Numbered from the stretch's first letter, positions 46,463 to 55,686 are shown. The stretch is 64,000 nucleotides of DNA from Desulforamulus ferrireducens (GCF_002005145.1 NZ_CP019698.1:1550001-1614000); one strand, 5' to 3'. Numbers and translations: made by a program. The notes: generated by a model not told the origin, from the letters alone.

Positions 46463-48244
46463 TTAATGATGATCATCGCTGGGAACTCTATCCGGTAAGC
46501 CTTCGGGTTTTCTATAAACGCCGCGAGGAATATAATGGGTATGCAGCAATTTATGAGATTTTTCGCCCAGGGGCTCACCCAAGAATTCTTCGTAAATAGC
46601 TTTGATAGCCGGGTTTTCGTGGGATTTGCGAATGGGCATCTCCTCATCAGCTTTATAAATACCGCTAATACGCTTGAGACGAACTTCCAGGTTGGTGGGA
46701 ATAGGCTGACCACCGCCACCAATGCAACCGCCGGGGCAGCACATGATTTCAATAAAGTGATAATCAGCTTCACCAGCCCGGATCTTATCTAACAGCTTAC
46801 GTGCATTACCCAGGGTATGGGCCACAGCAACTTTTACTTCCAAATCGCCAACCTTTAAGGTGGCTTCCTTAATGCCTTCCATACCACGAACCGGGGTTAG
46901 GTTGATGTCGGGCATAGGTTCCTTGGTGATTACTTCGTAAACAGTACGTACGGCAGCTTCCATTACGCCGCCGGTGGCGCCGAAGATAACTGCAGCACCG
47001 GTGGACAGCCCCATGGGAGCATCATATTCTTCTTCGGGCAGGTTATCCCAGTCAATGCCGATTTCACGTAACATCCGGCCCAACTCACGGGTTGTCAGGA
47101 CCACATCTACATCCTGATAACCGCTGTCAGTTAGTTCATCACGCTGGGCTTCGAACTTCTTAGCGGTGCAAGGCATGATGGATACGCTGTAAATATTGGC
47201 GGGATCAATGCCTTTCTTCTCAGCATAGAAGGTCTTAGCCAAAGCACCAAACATTTGTTGCGGTGATTTACAGGTGGAAAGGTGAGCTAACAGGTCTGGA
47301 TAATACATTTCAATGTATTTAATCCAGCCAGGGCTGCAGGAAGTAATCATGGGCAGCACGCCACCTTCGGTGACACGCTTAATGAACTCATTGCCTTCTT
47401 CAATGATGGTAAGGTCGGCAGTGAAGTCAGTATCCATGACACTGTCAAAACCTAAACGGCGTAGAGCAGCAACCATTTTACCAGTACCAATTGTGCCAGG
47501 CTCCAGACCAAATTCCTCTGCAATGGCTACGCGAACAGCAGGGGCAGTTTGCACTACCACATGCTTATTAGGATCATCCAAAGCACGCCATACCTTGCCG
47601 GTATCATCTACCTCGGTAATAGCACCGGTGGGACATACTAAGGAACACTGACCGCACATAGCACAGTTTACATCAATGAGACCTTGGTTAAAGGGCGGGG
47701 CAACAATGGTTTCAAAGCCACGGTTAACAGCACTGATGCACTTAACTCCCTGTACCTTTTCGCAGACGGCTACGCAGCGACGGCAGAGGATACATTTACG
47801 TGGATCACGAACGATGGAGGGGGAGGAATTGTCAATATCGTCTTTGCCATGACTTTGCGCCGGTCTCACAAAGCGAACTTCCTTCAGTCCCATTGCTTCG
47901 GATAAGGATTGTAATTCACAGTTATTATTACGCAAGCAGGTGTTGCACTCCTGCGGGTGGTTAGATTGGATTAACTCCAGGGTCATCTTGCGGGAAGCTC
48001 TCACGGCAGCAGAGTTGGTTTTTACAACCATGCCTTCTGCAACGGGAGCTACGCAGGCAGCCTGGAGGGCCCGTGCGCCTACCACTTCAACCACACAAAT
48101 ACGGCAGGCGCCAATGGCATTAATATCCTTCATGTAGCAAAGGGTAGGGATATTGATGCCAATTTTTTTAGCAGCTTCCAGGATAGTTGAACCTTGTTCA
48201 ACTTCAACTTTTATATTGTCAATGGTTAGTGTTACAGTTGCCAT
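46463..48244 (-). CDS. hydA: [FeFe] hydrogenase catalytic subunit, NAD-linked trimeric type (operon 1)
   Basis: 593-residue catalytic subunit. N-terminal [2Fe-2S] Cys36, 47, 50 and 64; His-ligated cluster His96, Cys100, 103 and 109; two [4Fe-4S] sets Cys151/154/157/161 and 194/197/200/204. The H-cluster is bound by Cys303 (TSCSPGW), Cys359 (MPCTAKK), Cys503 and Cys507 (CCPGGCIGGGG); a small-subunit domain follows. Residue 304 is Ser where many [FeFe] enzymes have the proton-relay Cys. It lacks the extra C-terminal [2Fe-2S] domain of the second copy. GGAGGG precedes the ATG. Third gene of hydCBA; it exchanges electrons between H2 and the NADH/ferredoxin modules. Maturation genes hydEFG are not in the window. 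Confidence 0.94.
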   Translation of the reverse strand: MATVTLTIDNIKVEVEQGSTILEAAKKIGINIPTLCYMKDINAIGACRICVVEVVGARALQAACVAPVAEGMVVKTNSAAVRASRKMTLELIQSNHPQECNTCLRNNNCELQSLSEAMGLKEVRFVRPAQSHGKDDIDNSSPSIVRDPRKCILCRRCVAVCEKVQGVKCISAVNRGFETIVAPPFNQGLIDVNCAMCGQCSLVCPTGAITEVDDTGKVWRALDDPNKHVVVQTAPAVRVAIAEEFGLEPGTIGTGKMVAALRRLGFDSVMDTDFTADLTIIEEGNEFIKRVTEGGVLPMITSCSPGWIKYIEMYYPDLLAHLSTCKSPQQMFGALAKTFYAEKKGIDPANIYSVSIMPCTAKKFEAQRDELTDSGYQDVDVVLTTRELGRMLREIGIDWDNLPEEEYDAPMGLSTGAAVIFGATGGVMEAAVRTVYEVITKEPMPDINLTPVRGMEGIKEATLKVGDLEVKVAVAHTLGNARKLLDKIRAGEADYHFIEIMCCPGGCIGGGGQPIPTNLEVRLKRISGIYKADEEMPIRKSHENPAIKAIYEEFLGEPLGEKSHKLLHTHYIPRGVYRKPEGLPDRVPSDDHH

Positions 48245-48265
48245 ATGCCTTTTCCCTCCTATCCT

Positions 48266-49975
48266 CTAGGATTTTAGGCCTTTACGGGGCATTTTACAAA
48301 CTCCCGCCGGGCAGGTTTTATCTTTAATATGAGCTTCATACTCATCTTTAAAATAACGTATGGTGCTGAGGATGGGGTTCGGAGCAGTCTGGCCCAAACC
48401 ACAAAGAGCAGAAGCTTTAATGGAGTTGGCCAGTTCAATTAACAGTTCCAAATCGCCTTCCTTGCCTAAACCTTTGGTAATGCGTTCGAGGATCTCCAGC
48501 ATCCTCTTGGTTCCGATACGGCAGGGGGTACATTTACCGCAGGATTCGTCCTGAGTGAAACCTAAATAGAATTTGGCTAAATCTACCATACAGGTTCCTT
48601 CATCCACGATAATCATACCGCCGGAACCTACGATAGAGCCTAGAGCAGACAGGTTTTCATAATCAATGGGAGTGTCTAGGTAAGCGGCCGGGATACAACC
48701 ACCGGAGGGACCGCCGGTTTGAGCAGCCTTAAATGCTTTACCACCTGGAACACCGCCACCGATATCTTCAACCATTTCACGTAGGGTTAGACCCAAGGGA
48801 ATTTCTACCAGACCGGTATTATTAATCTTACCGGCCAGAGTAAATACTTTAGTGCCTTTACTCTTTTCGGTACCCATGGATGCGTACCATTCGCCGCCCT
48901 TAAGAATAATGGGGCAGATATTGGCATAGGTTTCTACGTTGTTAAGCAGGGTGGGTTTTTCAAACAATCCGGAAACAGCAGGGAAGGGGGGACGGGGACG
49001 AGGCTCGCCACGACGACCTTCGATGGAAGCTAGCAGTGCTGTTTCTTCACCACAAACGAAAGCTCCGGCACCTACACGGATTTCAATATCAAAGCTAAAG
49101 TCTGTACCCAGGATATTGTCGCCCAATAGATTAAGCTCTCTGGCCCGGGTCAGTGCCTTAGTAAAGTGATCAATAGCTCTGGGATATTCTAAACGAATAT
49201 AGGCAAAACCTTTATTGGCGCCCACAGCATAACCGGCTATGGTCATAGCCTCAATAACGGAATAGGGATCATCCTCCAAGACAGAGCGATCCATAAAGGC
49301 ACCTGGGTCACCTTCGTCACCGTTGACCACTACATATTTTTGGTCTGCCTTTTGATCTAAGACAAATTGCCACTTAACACCTGTGGGGAAACCAGCACCG
49401 CCACGACCACGCAAGCCGGATTTCTTAACCTCATCCACTACCTGTTGTGGGGTCATCTCTTGTAGTACTTTAGCCAGCGCTTTATAACCGTCCATGGCAA
49501 TGTATTCTTCAATGGAGGTTTGATTGATTAAACCACAGTTTCTTAGGGCTACACGTTGTTGCTTTTTAAAGAAGGTCATGTCAGATTTACGAGGTTGCAC
49601 AGAGCCGTCTGCAGCGTGATAGCATAAGCGCTCAACAAATTTACCTTCTTTTAGATGGGAGCTAACTATTTCCTCAGCATCTTCCGGTTGTACCCGGCAG
49701 TAATAATAACCCTCGGGGAAAACTGTTATGACAGGACCCATTTCACAGGTACCCATACAGCCGGTTACTACTACTTTAACAGAATCTTGTAAACCCTGGC
49801 TTTCTACTGCTTTTTGTAAAGCTTCAAGGGTGTTTTGACAACCAATGGATAAACATCCGGTACCACCACAGACTAGCACATGGTATTTAAAGTTATCGGA
49901 GGGTTCTTCACCCAGACGTAATTTAATTGATTCCTTGGTAGTTGCTCTTAATAATTCGAGTTCAGCAAAATTCAT
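48266..49975 (-). CDS. hydB: Hydrogenase diaphorase subunit, NuoF-like (operon 1)
   Basis: 569-residue flavoprotein that binds FMN and NAD(H). An N-terminal thioredoxin-like [2Fe-2S] domain has Cys36, 41, 73 and 77. The NuoF core has GLRGRGGAGFPTG, NGDEGDPGAFMDR and GAGAFVCGEETALL; the [4Fe-4S] site has ESCGKCTPCRIGT with a later Cys (ALCGLGQ). It ends at GVCKMPRKGLKS without the two-cluster ferredoxin domain carried by the operon 2 homologue. The ATG at 49975 follows GGGAGGTGA; the frame start at 50005 lacks a ribosome site. It sits 21 bp before hydA1. Confidence 0.93.
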   Translation of the reverse strand: MNFAELELLRATTKESIKLRLGEEPSDNFKYHVLVCGGTGCLSIGCQNTLEALQKAVESQGLQDSVKVVVTGCMGTCEMGPVITVFPEGYYYCRVQPEDAEEIVSSHLKEGKFVERLCYHAADGSVQPRKSDMTFFKKQQRVALRNCGLINQTSIEEYIAMDGYKALAKVLQEMTPQQVVDEVKKSGLRGRGGAGFPTGVKWQFVLDQKADQKYVVVNGDEGDPGAFMDRSVLEDDPYSVIEAMTIAGYAVGANKGFAYIRLEYPRAIDHFTKALTRARELNLLGDNILGTDFSFDIEIRVGAGAFVCGEETALLASIEGRRGEPRPRPPFPAVSGLFEKPTLLNNVETYANICPIILKGGEWYASMGTEKSKGTKVFTLAGKINNTGLVEIPLGLTLREMVEDIGGGVPGGKAFKAAQTGGPSGGCIPAAYLDTPIDYENLSALGSIVGSGGMIIVDEGTCMVDLAKFYLGFTQDESCGKCTPCRIGTKRMLEILERITKGLGKEGDLELLIELANSIKASALCGLGQTAPNPILSTIRYFKDEYEAHIKDKTCPAGVCKMPRKGLKS

Positions 49976-49997
49976 ATATTTCACCTCCCTGGAGGTA

Positions 49998-50477
49998 TTA
50001 TTCATATTTGGCTAATACTTCGCTTACTTTTTCTGCTGTCATACGAGGATAGACCTCGCCGTTAACAGTTAAGACAGGTGCAATACCACAGGCACCTAAA
50101 CATCTGACTAAATCCAGGCTAAAGCGGCGATCTTCGGTGGTATTACCGGCTTTGATGCCCATTTCTTTTTCCAGCATGGCTTGCACTTCGGGAGCACCCT
50201 TTACGTAGCAAGCTGTACCGAGACACAGATTCACGCTATGTCTACCTCTGGGACGCAGGCTGAATGCCGCATAGAAAGTGGCAACCCCGTAAACGTCACT
50301 TAGGGGAACACCCAGTTCCTCAGCGGTTTTTATTAATAAATCCTTTGGCAAATAGCCGTGTACTTCCTGGATGGCAGCCATCACAACAATGAGGCCGTTA
50401 GGATTGCCCTTATATTGAGCAAATAATGCATCCAGCTTTTTATCTTGGTCGCAATTGCATTTGCACTCTGCACCCAT
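49998..50477 (-). CDS. hydC: Hydrogenase subunit, NuoE-like (operon 1)
   Basis: 159-residue thioredoxin-fold [2Fe-2S] subunit. Cluster cysteines lie in LCLGTACYVKGA and CLGACGIAP. YGVATFYAAFSLRPRG matches the NuoE core. A Cys-rich N-terminus (ECKCNCDQDKK) is unusual and could bind metal. The ATG at 50477 has AAAGGAGG upstream. First gene of the operon; it passes electrons within the HydBC module. Confidence 0.93.
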   Translation of the reverse strand: MGAECKCNCDQDKKLDALFAQYKGNPNGLIVVMAAIQEVHGYLPKDLLIKTAEELGVPLSDVYGVATFYAAFSLRPRGRHSVNLCLGTACYVKGAPEVQAMLEKEMGIKAGNTTEDRRFSLDLVRCLGACGIAPVLTVNGEVYPRMTAEKVSEVLAKYE

Positions 50478-50564
50478 GCAATGTTTCCTCCTTTCGAAGG
50501 TTTACTAGTTGTGCACCCCTGAGGGCTTGTTTCAAAAACTGTTAGGTTGTACTGCGATTCCGTG

Positions 50565-50601
50565 GAAAGAAAGGTAGCATCTATATTTAGTTTTGCTACC
50601 T
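50565..50601 (-). promoter_or_regulatory. Hairpin in the leader of hydrogenase operon 1
   Basis: AGGTAGCA and TGCTACCT (50594-50601 and 50572-50579 read on the minus strand) form an 8-bp stem followed by TTTCTTTCC. The rest of the 304-bp gap 50478-50781 has no gene. The hairpin could be an attenuator or part of a structured leader; no known riboswitch class was recognised. Confidence 0.45.
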
Positions 50602-50781
50602 GCCACCAAACCCCGAAAAATCAGTAGTCAAACTTTTCAGATGCTGTGTACCACCACCTTCCGCCATAAAAAAATTTCCCGGCTATAAAGAATTAACCGA
50701 AAGGTAAATTCAAATAATAGTGTTGAAATGAGTATTAAAATTTCTGAATATGTGTTTGGTATCTATACATTGCAAGACGCT

Positions 50782-50985
50782 TTAGGAAAGGCAAATAAGT
50801 TGGCCGTATTGGTCGAAGGATGGGCGTAGTTCATTTTTCACGGGAGTTTCTACATAAACATATTGCTCATAGGCGTCAATACATGGTTCAAACTTTGGTA
50901 CATTTTCAACTTGTTCTCTGGTGATGGAGTATTTGGCAATGTTAGTAACGCGAATTTGCCCGTTAATCAGTTGTTGAGTAAGCAA
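50782..50985 (-). CDS. Small hypothetical protein between the hydrogenase operons
   Basis: A 67-residue soluble protein with no recognised family. It has a hydrophilic middle and an aromatic C-terminal part (DAYEQYVYVETPVKNELRPS). The TTG at 50985 is supported by GGAGGTG 6 bases upstream; the ATG at 51000 overlaps that site. The strong ribosome site argues that it is real. It may be part of the hydrogenase locus, reading in the same direction. Confidence 0.6.
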   Translation of the reverse strand: MLTQQLINGQIRVTNIAKYSITREQVENVPKFEPCIDAYEQYVYVETPVKNELRPSFDQYGQLICLS

Positions 50986-51128
50986 CTGTCGCACCTCCAT
51001 TCATATTCTATTATTTCCCATTAGTTAAAACTGTCTGACAAATGACAAAATTGAAAATTTAGTAAAATAAGTGCTACTTCTTAAAACATTATAAATATTC
51101 AAACAATTTTAACTATGATAATTCTAAC

Positions 51129-51201
51129 CTAGAACGTTCGGGAGCGTCAAGTAGTTTTGAAACTATTTTGCTGGCAAAATTTCGACAGAAAATAGTTCTA
51201 G
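51129..51201. repeat. Nested inverted repeat in the 51.0-51.25 kb gap
   Basis: CTAGAAC (51129-51135) and GTTCTAG (51195-51201) bound a segment containing AACTATTTT/AAAATAGTT (51161-51169, 51189-51197) and TTTTGC/GCAAAA. The symmetric ends suggest a small mobile-element remnant or a regulatory structure. No gene is inside. Confidence 0.4.
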
Positions 51202-51247
51202 TGAAGACAAGCATTAATTATGTAGAAATAACATGAAAACGGTGGAG

Positions 51248-51706
51248 TTAAAAATACTCCACCGTAACATGTTTACCTTTGCTTTTAAGGATTTCTACCA
51301 ATTCCCGGGCTAATCTGCTTTTCACTATGGGTTTAGCAGGTAAGCTGAGACTGCGTTGGGACTTATTTACGGCCATACCAATCAAAAAGGATATTGATGT
51401 AGCTTCTGTTAAGGATGATGCCAGGATTTGTGCATCACTTTGTATTGTAGAAGCTACTGGTTGACCTTGATTGTTAAAGATGTCTAATACCTCACTTAAG
51501 ATAACTGTACCGTCGGTAACCAACAGTAAATCATTGACGCTATCCAACTTTTGATCCGGGGGTAAGACATTGGCGACCATGTTGGCGGTACTGGAACCAC
51601 AAATAATTTTCTTACCAGGTTCTTTTAAGAACATGGAGACCATTCTTTCGTCATCTTCAGGATATTTTGCCGGTCCTATAAGCAAAGTCAAATGTTTGTT
51701 GTTCAT
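51248..51706 (-). CDS. Stand-alone C-terminal domain of hydrogenase-associated SpoIIE-type phosphatase
   Basis: A 152-residue protein. KIICGSSTANMVANVL, LLLVTDGTVILSEVLDIF and the ending LARELVEILKSKGKHVTVEYF resemble, from memory, the C-terminal part of SpoIIE-family phosphatases encoded near clostridial [FeFe] hydrogenases. Only this part is present: there is no PP2C Asp-Gly metal motif, so it should not be a phosphatase. The ATG at 51706 has GGTG 6 bases upstream; ATG 51712 and TTG 51718 are alternatives. It lies 7 bp from a hairpin-free gap after hydA2, in the same direction, so it may be transcribed with operon 2. Confidence 0.55.
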   Translation of the reverse strand: MNNKHLTLLIGPAKYPEDDERMVSMFLKEPGKKIICGSSTANMVANVLPPDQKLDSVNDLLLVTDGTVILSEVLDIFNNQGQPVASTIQSDAQILASSLTEATSISFLIGMAVNKSQRSLSLPAKPIVKSRLARELVEILKSKGKHVTVEYF

Positions 51707-51782
51707 TTTCATCACCAAGTATATTTTATCATAAAAAAGTGGGTACTAACTACAGTTAGTACCCGATTTAATATTATTTAAG

Positions 51783-53759
51783 TTAGGAGCAGCAGCCACA
51801 ACTGCAACCGCACTTGGCTTTAATGGATTCGATGGCGTTATCTGCGGTTACATGGAGAATTTCATCGTTTAATTTAATGGAAATGCCTTCGCCGCAGCTT
51901 TCTAAGCAGAAGACACCTTTAATTTTAACTGGTAAACTAGCTAGTTTTTCAACCACAGCCAGAGAACCCTTCTTCATGCAGCCTTCACCAAGGCAAACTG
52001 TGATTTCTGGACCTTCGCCTTCTTTAATGACGATCTCGTTACCAGCAATGCGTTTTCTGGGTTGATAATGGGTGTGGAGATCATGGTGTGTTTCATGGTT
52101 GCAGCAACCGTTCCAATACTTTTCAAAGATTTTATCAAGATCTTCGTTATCTTGGGCTTTGTGCAGCTCTAGTTTGGCGTCAATGTTATAGATTTCCTTA
52201 GACCTGGCTAAGCGATGTTCGCCATCGTTTTGGAAGGGTTGACCGCCGCCGCCTACACAACCACCGGGACAAGCCATTACTTCAACGGCGTGTACAGTTA
52301 GTTCACCGGATTTAATTTTCTGGATGAGAGCTTCAGCTGCTGCCAAGCCATTGACAATGGCCAGCGTTAGCTTATTATCGCCTACCTCAAGGCTGGCAAT
52401 CTTAGTATCTTCCATGCCACGGGTAAACTCTACGTCAACACGTCCTTCGGCATTGAGGAGTTTACCAGCCACATAACGTACCACTGATTCCATAACGCCA
52501 CCGGTGGCACCGAAGATTACACCGGAACCGGTTCCTTGCTGCATAGGTTGGTCAAACTCGGAGTCTTCCAGGTTGCTGAAAATAATACCGGCTTCCCGGA
52601 AGAGACGAGCTGCTTCCACAGTAGTTAAAACAGCATCTATATCATAGGAACCTTCGGTCATAAACTCGGGGCGCTTGGCCTCGTATTTCTTAGCTGTGCA
52701 AGGCATGATGGAAACAACGAACAAATCCTCAGGTGCTACGCCTAAATCCTTGGCATATTTCTTCTTCAATAAGGAACCGAACATCTGCTGAGGTGAACGA
52801 CAGGAAGAAAGGTTATTCAGCAGATCAGGATGGAATTGTTCGGCGTATTTAACCCAACCAGGGCAGCAGGAGGTAAAGAGGGGCAGGTTTTCCCCTTTGA
52901 CCAGACGGCCCAGGAATTCGTTGGATTCTTCAATGGTAGTCATGTCAGCGGTAAATACTGTGTCGAATACCTTATCAAAACCGACTTTACGTAAAGCGGC
53001 CACAATTTTCTTGGTAACATCCACTGAACCAAGGCCAAATTCTTCACCTAATGCAGCCCGGGGAGCGGGAGCAATCTGGCAAATAACTGTTTTCTTGGGA
53101 TCGCGGATGGCAGCCCAAACCTCTTGAATGGAGGAGGAGTTAGAGGTTAAAGCGCCGCATGGGCATACAGCAATACACTGGCCGCAATTGATGCAGGCAG
53201 ACTCTGCCAAAGGTTGATCCATGGCAGCCACAATTTCGGTTTTGGAACCGCGATTTTTAAAGTCCCAAACACCGATGCCTTGTTTTTCTTTGCAGACACG
53301 TACACAAAGTCCGCATAAAATGCATTTATTAGGATCACGTACCACAGATAAACTGGAGGTGTCCAGAGGCAGCATCTGGCTACGGTTGGGATAACGTAAA
53401 CGCTTAATGCCGTAATCACTGGCATATTGCTGGAGTTTGCAAGCGCCACTGGATTCACAAGTGGTACATTCACGGTCGTGGTTGGCCAGTAATAACTCCA
53501 GAACCATTTTACGAACCTGATTTACTCGCTCGGAGTTTGTATAAACTACCATGCCATCAACAGGAGCAGTGGAGCAGGAGGCCTGAATGCCCATCCGTTC
53601 AATCTCTACTACACACAGACGGCAAGCACCAACTACGGTTAATTCCGGATGGTAGCAAAGGGTAGGGATCTCAATACCTGCTTTGCGTGCCACTGCTAGA
53701 ATATTCTTTTCATCAGTGAAATCTATAATTTGACCATTAATGGTTATTTTACCACTCAT
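51783..53759 (-). CDS. hydA: [FeFe] hydrogenase catalytic subunit with extra C-terminal [2Fe-2S] domain (operon 2)
   Basis: 658 residues. Cluster ligands: [2Fe-2S] Cys35, 46, 49 and 62; His94, Cys98, 101 and 107; [4Fe-4S] Cys146/149/152/156 and 189/192/195/199. The H-cluster uses Cys298 (TSCCPGW, with the proton-relay Cys299 present), Cys353 (MPCTAKK), Cys497 and Cys501 (ACPGGCVGGGG). A C-terminal thioredoxin-like [2Fe-2S] domain (Cys589, 594, 618 and 622) precedes a Cys-rich tail CGCSCGCC. This is the layout of electron-bifurcating HydA. The ATG at 53759 starts the domain; the frame runs to 53837 without a supported start. Confidence 0.94.
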   Translation of the reverse strand: MSGKITINGQIIDFTDEKNILAVARKAGIEIPTLCYHPELTVVGACRLCVVEIERMGIQASCSTAPVDGMVVYTNSERVNQVRKMVLELLLANHDRECTTCESSGACKLQQYASDYGIKRLRYPNRSQMLPLDTSSLSVVRDPNKCILCGLCVRVCKEKQGIGVWDFKNRGSKTEIVAAMDQPLAESACINCGQCIAVCPCGALTSNSSSIQEVWAAIRDPKKTVICQIAPAPRAALGEEFGLGSVDVTKKIVAALRKVGFDKVFDTVFTADMTTIEESNEFLGRLVKGENLPLFTSCCPGWVKYAEQFHPDLLNNLSSCRSPQQMFGSLLKKKYAKDLGVAPEDLFVVSIMPCTAKKYEAKRPEFMTEGSYDIDAVLTTVEAARLFREAGIIFSNLEDSEFDQPMQQGTGSGVIFGATGGVMESVVRYVAGKLLNAEGRVDVEFTRGMEDTKIASLEVGDNKLTLAIVNGLAAAEALIQKIKSGELTVHAVEVMACPGGCVGGGGQPFQNDGEHRLARSKEIYNIDAKLELHKAQDNEDLDKIFEKYWNGCCNHETHHDLHTHYQPRKRIAGNEIVIKEGEGPEITVCLGEGCMKKGSLAVVEKLASLPVKIKGVFCLESCGEGISIKLNDEILHVTADNAIESIKAKCGCSCGCCS

Positions 53760-53790
53760 CACGTCACACCCTTTCTCAGTATCCAAGCAT

Positions 53791-55674
53791 TTACCTGATA
53801 ATGATGGAACCAAACTTGCATTTTTCCATGCAAGCACCGCACTTCAGGCAAAGTTCTACATTGATAACGTGGGGCTGCTTCTTATCACCGGTGATGGCGT
53901 TAGCAGGACATACTCTGGCGCATACGGTACATCCTTTGCATTTTTCCGGATCAATGTAGTATTCCTTCAAGGCCTGACAGGCACCGGCAGGACATTTCTT
54001 GTCTCTGACGTGGGCAAGATATTCGTCTCTGAAGTAACGGAGAGTGGTTAAAACCGGGTTAGGAGCGGTTTTACCAAGGCCGCAAAGGGAACCGGCTTTT
54101 ACGTTTTGGGCCAGTTCTTCCAACAGAACTAGATCGTCTTCGGTACCTTTGCCTTCTGTAATCTTGGTTAAGAGGGCCAAGAGTTGTTTAGTACCTTCCC
54201 GACATGGTACACACTTGCCACAGGATTCGTTTTGCACAAAGCCCATAAAGAACTTGGCAGTTTCTACCATACAGGTATCTTCGCCCATAACAACCAAGCC
54301 GCCGGAACCGACCATGGCGCCAACTTTCAATAGTTCATCATAGTCCAGAGGTAAATCCAGATTTTCTTCGGTTAAGCAACCACCAGAGGGTCCACCGATT
54401 TGTACGGATTTGTATTTCTTACCGTCTCTTAAGCCGCCACCAATATCAAAAACAACTTCTCTTAATGTCATACCCATTGGTACTTCCACCAGACCGGTGT
54501 TTTGCACCTGACCTGCCAGAGCAAAGGTTTTTGTACCAGCACTGGTGGCTGTTCCGTAACTCTTAAATAGGGCAGCACCGTTGTTAATAATGTAGCGCAG
54601 GTTAGCTAAGGTTTCTACGTTGTTAATAATGGTAGGACAGCCCCATAAGCCCTTAACGGCAGGGAAGGGTGGACGTGGACGGGGCATACCGCGTTCGCCT
54701 TCAATGGAAGCGATGAGAGCTGTTTCTTCACCGCAAACAAAGGCGCCGGCACCTTCTTTAATATGGATCTTAAAGTTAAAGCCAGTGCCCAGGATATTTT
54801 CGCCTAACAGACCATGGGCTTCTGCATCGGCAATAGCTTTACGCATACGTTTAATGGCCAGTGGATACTCAGCCCGTGCGTAAATATAACCTTCATCAGC
54901 ACCGATGGCAAAACCGGCGATCATCATACCTTCCAGTACAGAGTGGGGGTTACCTTCCATTACGGAACGATCCATAAAGGCGCCCGGGTCACCTTCATCA
55001 CCGTTGCAGATGACATATTTTTTGGGGCCTGGTTGTGCAGCAGCAAAGGACCATTTACGTCCAGTGGGGAAGCCACCGCCACCACGACCACGGAGACCTG
55101 ATTCGGTTATTTCTTTAATAACAGTCTCAGGAGTCATTTCTTGCAGAACTTTACTTAGGGCACGATAACCCCGGTGAGCAATGTAATCATAAATATTTTC
55201 GGGGTCAATACGGCCACAATATCTTAAGGTTACACGTACCTGACGTTTGTAGAAGGGGTTTTCGTCCTGGGTAGTGATTTTTTCGCCAGTATTGGGATCT
55301 TCGTATAGCAAACGTTCAATAACGCCATTATTTACTACGGTAGTATTTACAATTTCTTCAACATCTTCTTCTTTTACTTTACAGTACAAAAGTCCTGAAG
55401 GTTCAAAGCGGACCAACGGACCCATTTGACAAAAGCCGTGGCAGCCACTCTTGGTAACGCCAACATTATCATGACCTACCTCTTCAACCAGGTCGACTTC
55501 CACAAGAAGACCTTTTTCTTTAACCATCTTTACTAAGGCATCATATACCTTTAAAGAACCATTAGCTACGCAACCTGTTCCGGCACAGACCAAGATGCGT
55601 GATTTATACTGTTCCAGAGCAGCTTTTGCCTTTTCACTTAGTTTTTTCAGATCTTCATGAGTTTTGATTAGCAT
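53791..55674 (-). CDS. hydB: Hydrogenase diaphorase subunit, NuoF-like with ferredoxin domain (operon 2)
   Basis: 627 residues. An N-terminal thioredoxin-like [2Fe-2S] domain (CAGTGC, later GCHGFC), the FMN/NADH-binding core (GLRGRGGGGFPTG, NGDEGDPGAFMDR, CGEETALI), the [4Fe-4S] site ESCGKCVPCREGT, and a C-terminal two-cluster ferredoxin domain (CKGCTVCARVCP and CLKCGACMEKC). This full set matches HydB of characterised bifurcating hydrogenases, which couple H2 to NAD+ and ferredoxin together. AAGGGGGG lies 6 bases before the ATG. It is 31 bp upstream of hydA2. Confidence 0.94.
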   Translation of the reverse strand: MLIKTHEDLKKLSEKAKAALEQYKSRILVCAGTGCVANGSLKVYDALVKMVKEKGLLVEVDLVEEVGHDNVGVTKSGCHGFCQMGPLVRFEPSGLLYCKVKEEDVEEIVNTTVVNNGVIERLLYEDPNTGEKITTQDENPFYKRQVRVTLRYCGRIDPENIYDYIAHRGYRALSKVLQEMTPETVIKEITESGLRGRGGGGFPTGRKWSFAAAQPGPKKYVICNGDEGDPGAFMDRSVMEGNPHSVLEGMMIAGFAIGADEGYIYARAEYPLAIKRMRKAIADAEAHGLLGENILGTGFNFKIHIKEGAGAFVCGEETALIASIEGERGMPRPRPPFPAVKGLWGCPTIINNVETLANLRYIINNGAALFKSYGTATSAGTKTFALAGQVQNTGLVEVPMGMTLREVVFDIGGGLRDGKKYKSVQIGGPSGGCLTEENLDLPLDYDELLKVGAMVGSGGLVVMGEDTCMVETAKFFMGFVQNESCGKCVPCREGTKQLLALLTKITEGKGTEDDLVLLEELAQNVKAGSLCGLGKTAPNPVLTTLRYFRDEYLAHVRDKKCPAGACQALKEYYIDPEKCKGCTVCARVCPANAITGDKKQPHVINVELCLKCGACMEKCKFGSIIIR

Positions 55675-55686
55675 CTAGATCCCCCC

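Noticed and set aside
46463-48244. HydA1 considered as a sensory or inactive hydrogenase because of the Ser in the first motif
   Set aside because: All H-cluster Cys and all accessory cluster ligands are intact and it lies in an operon with NuoE- and NuoF-like subunits; it lacks the PAS domain of sensory types.
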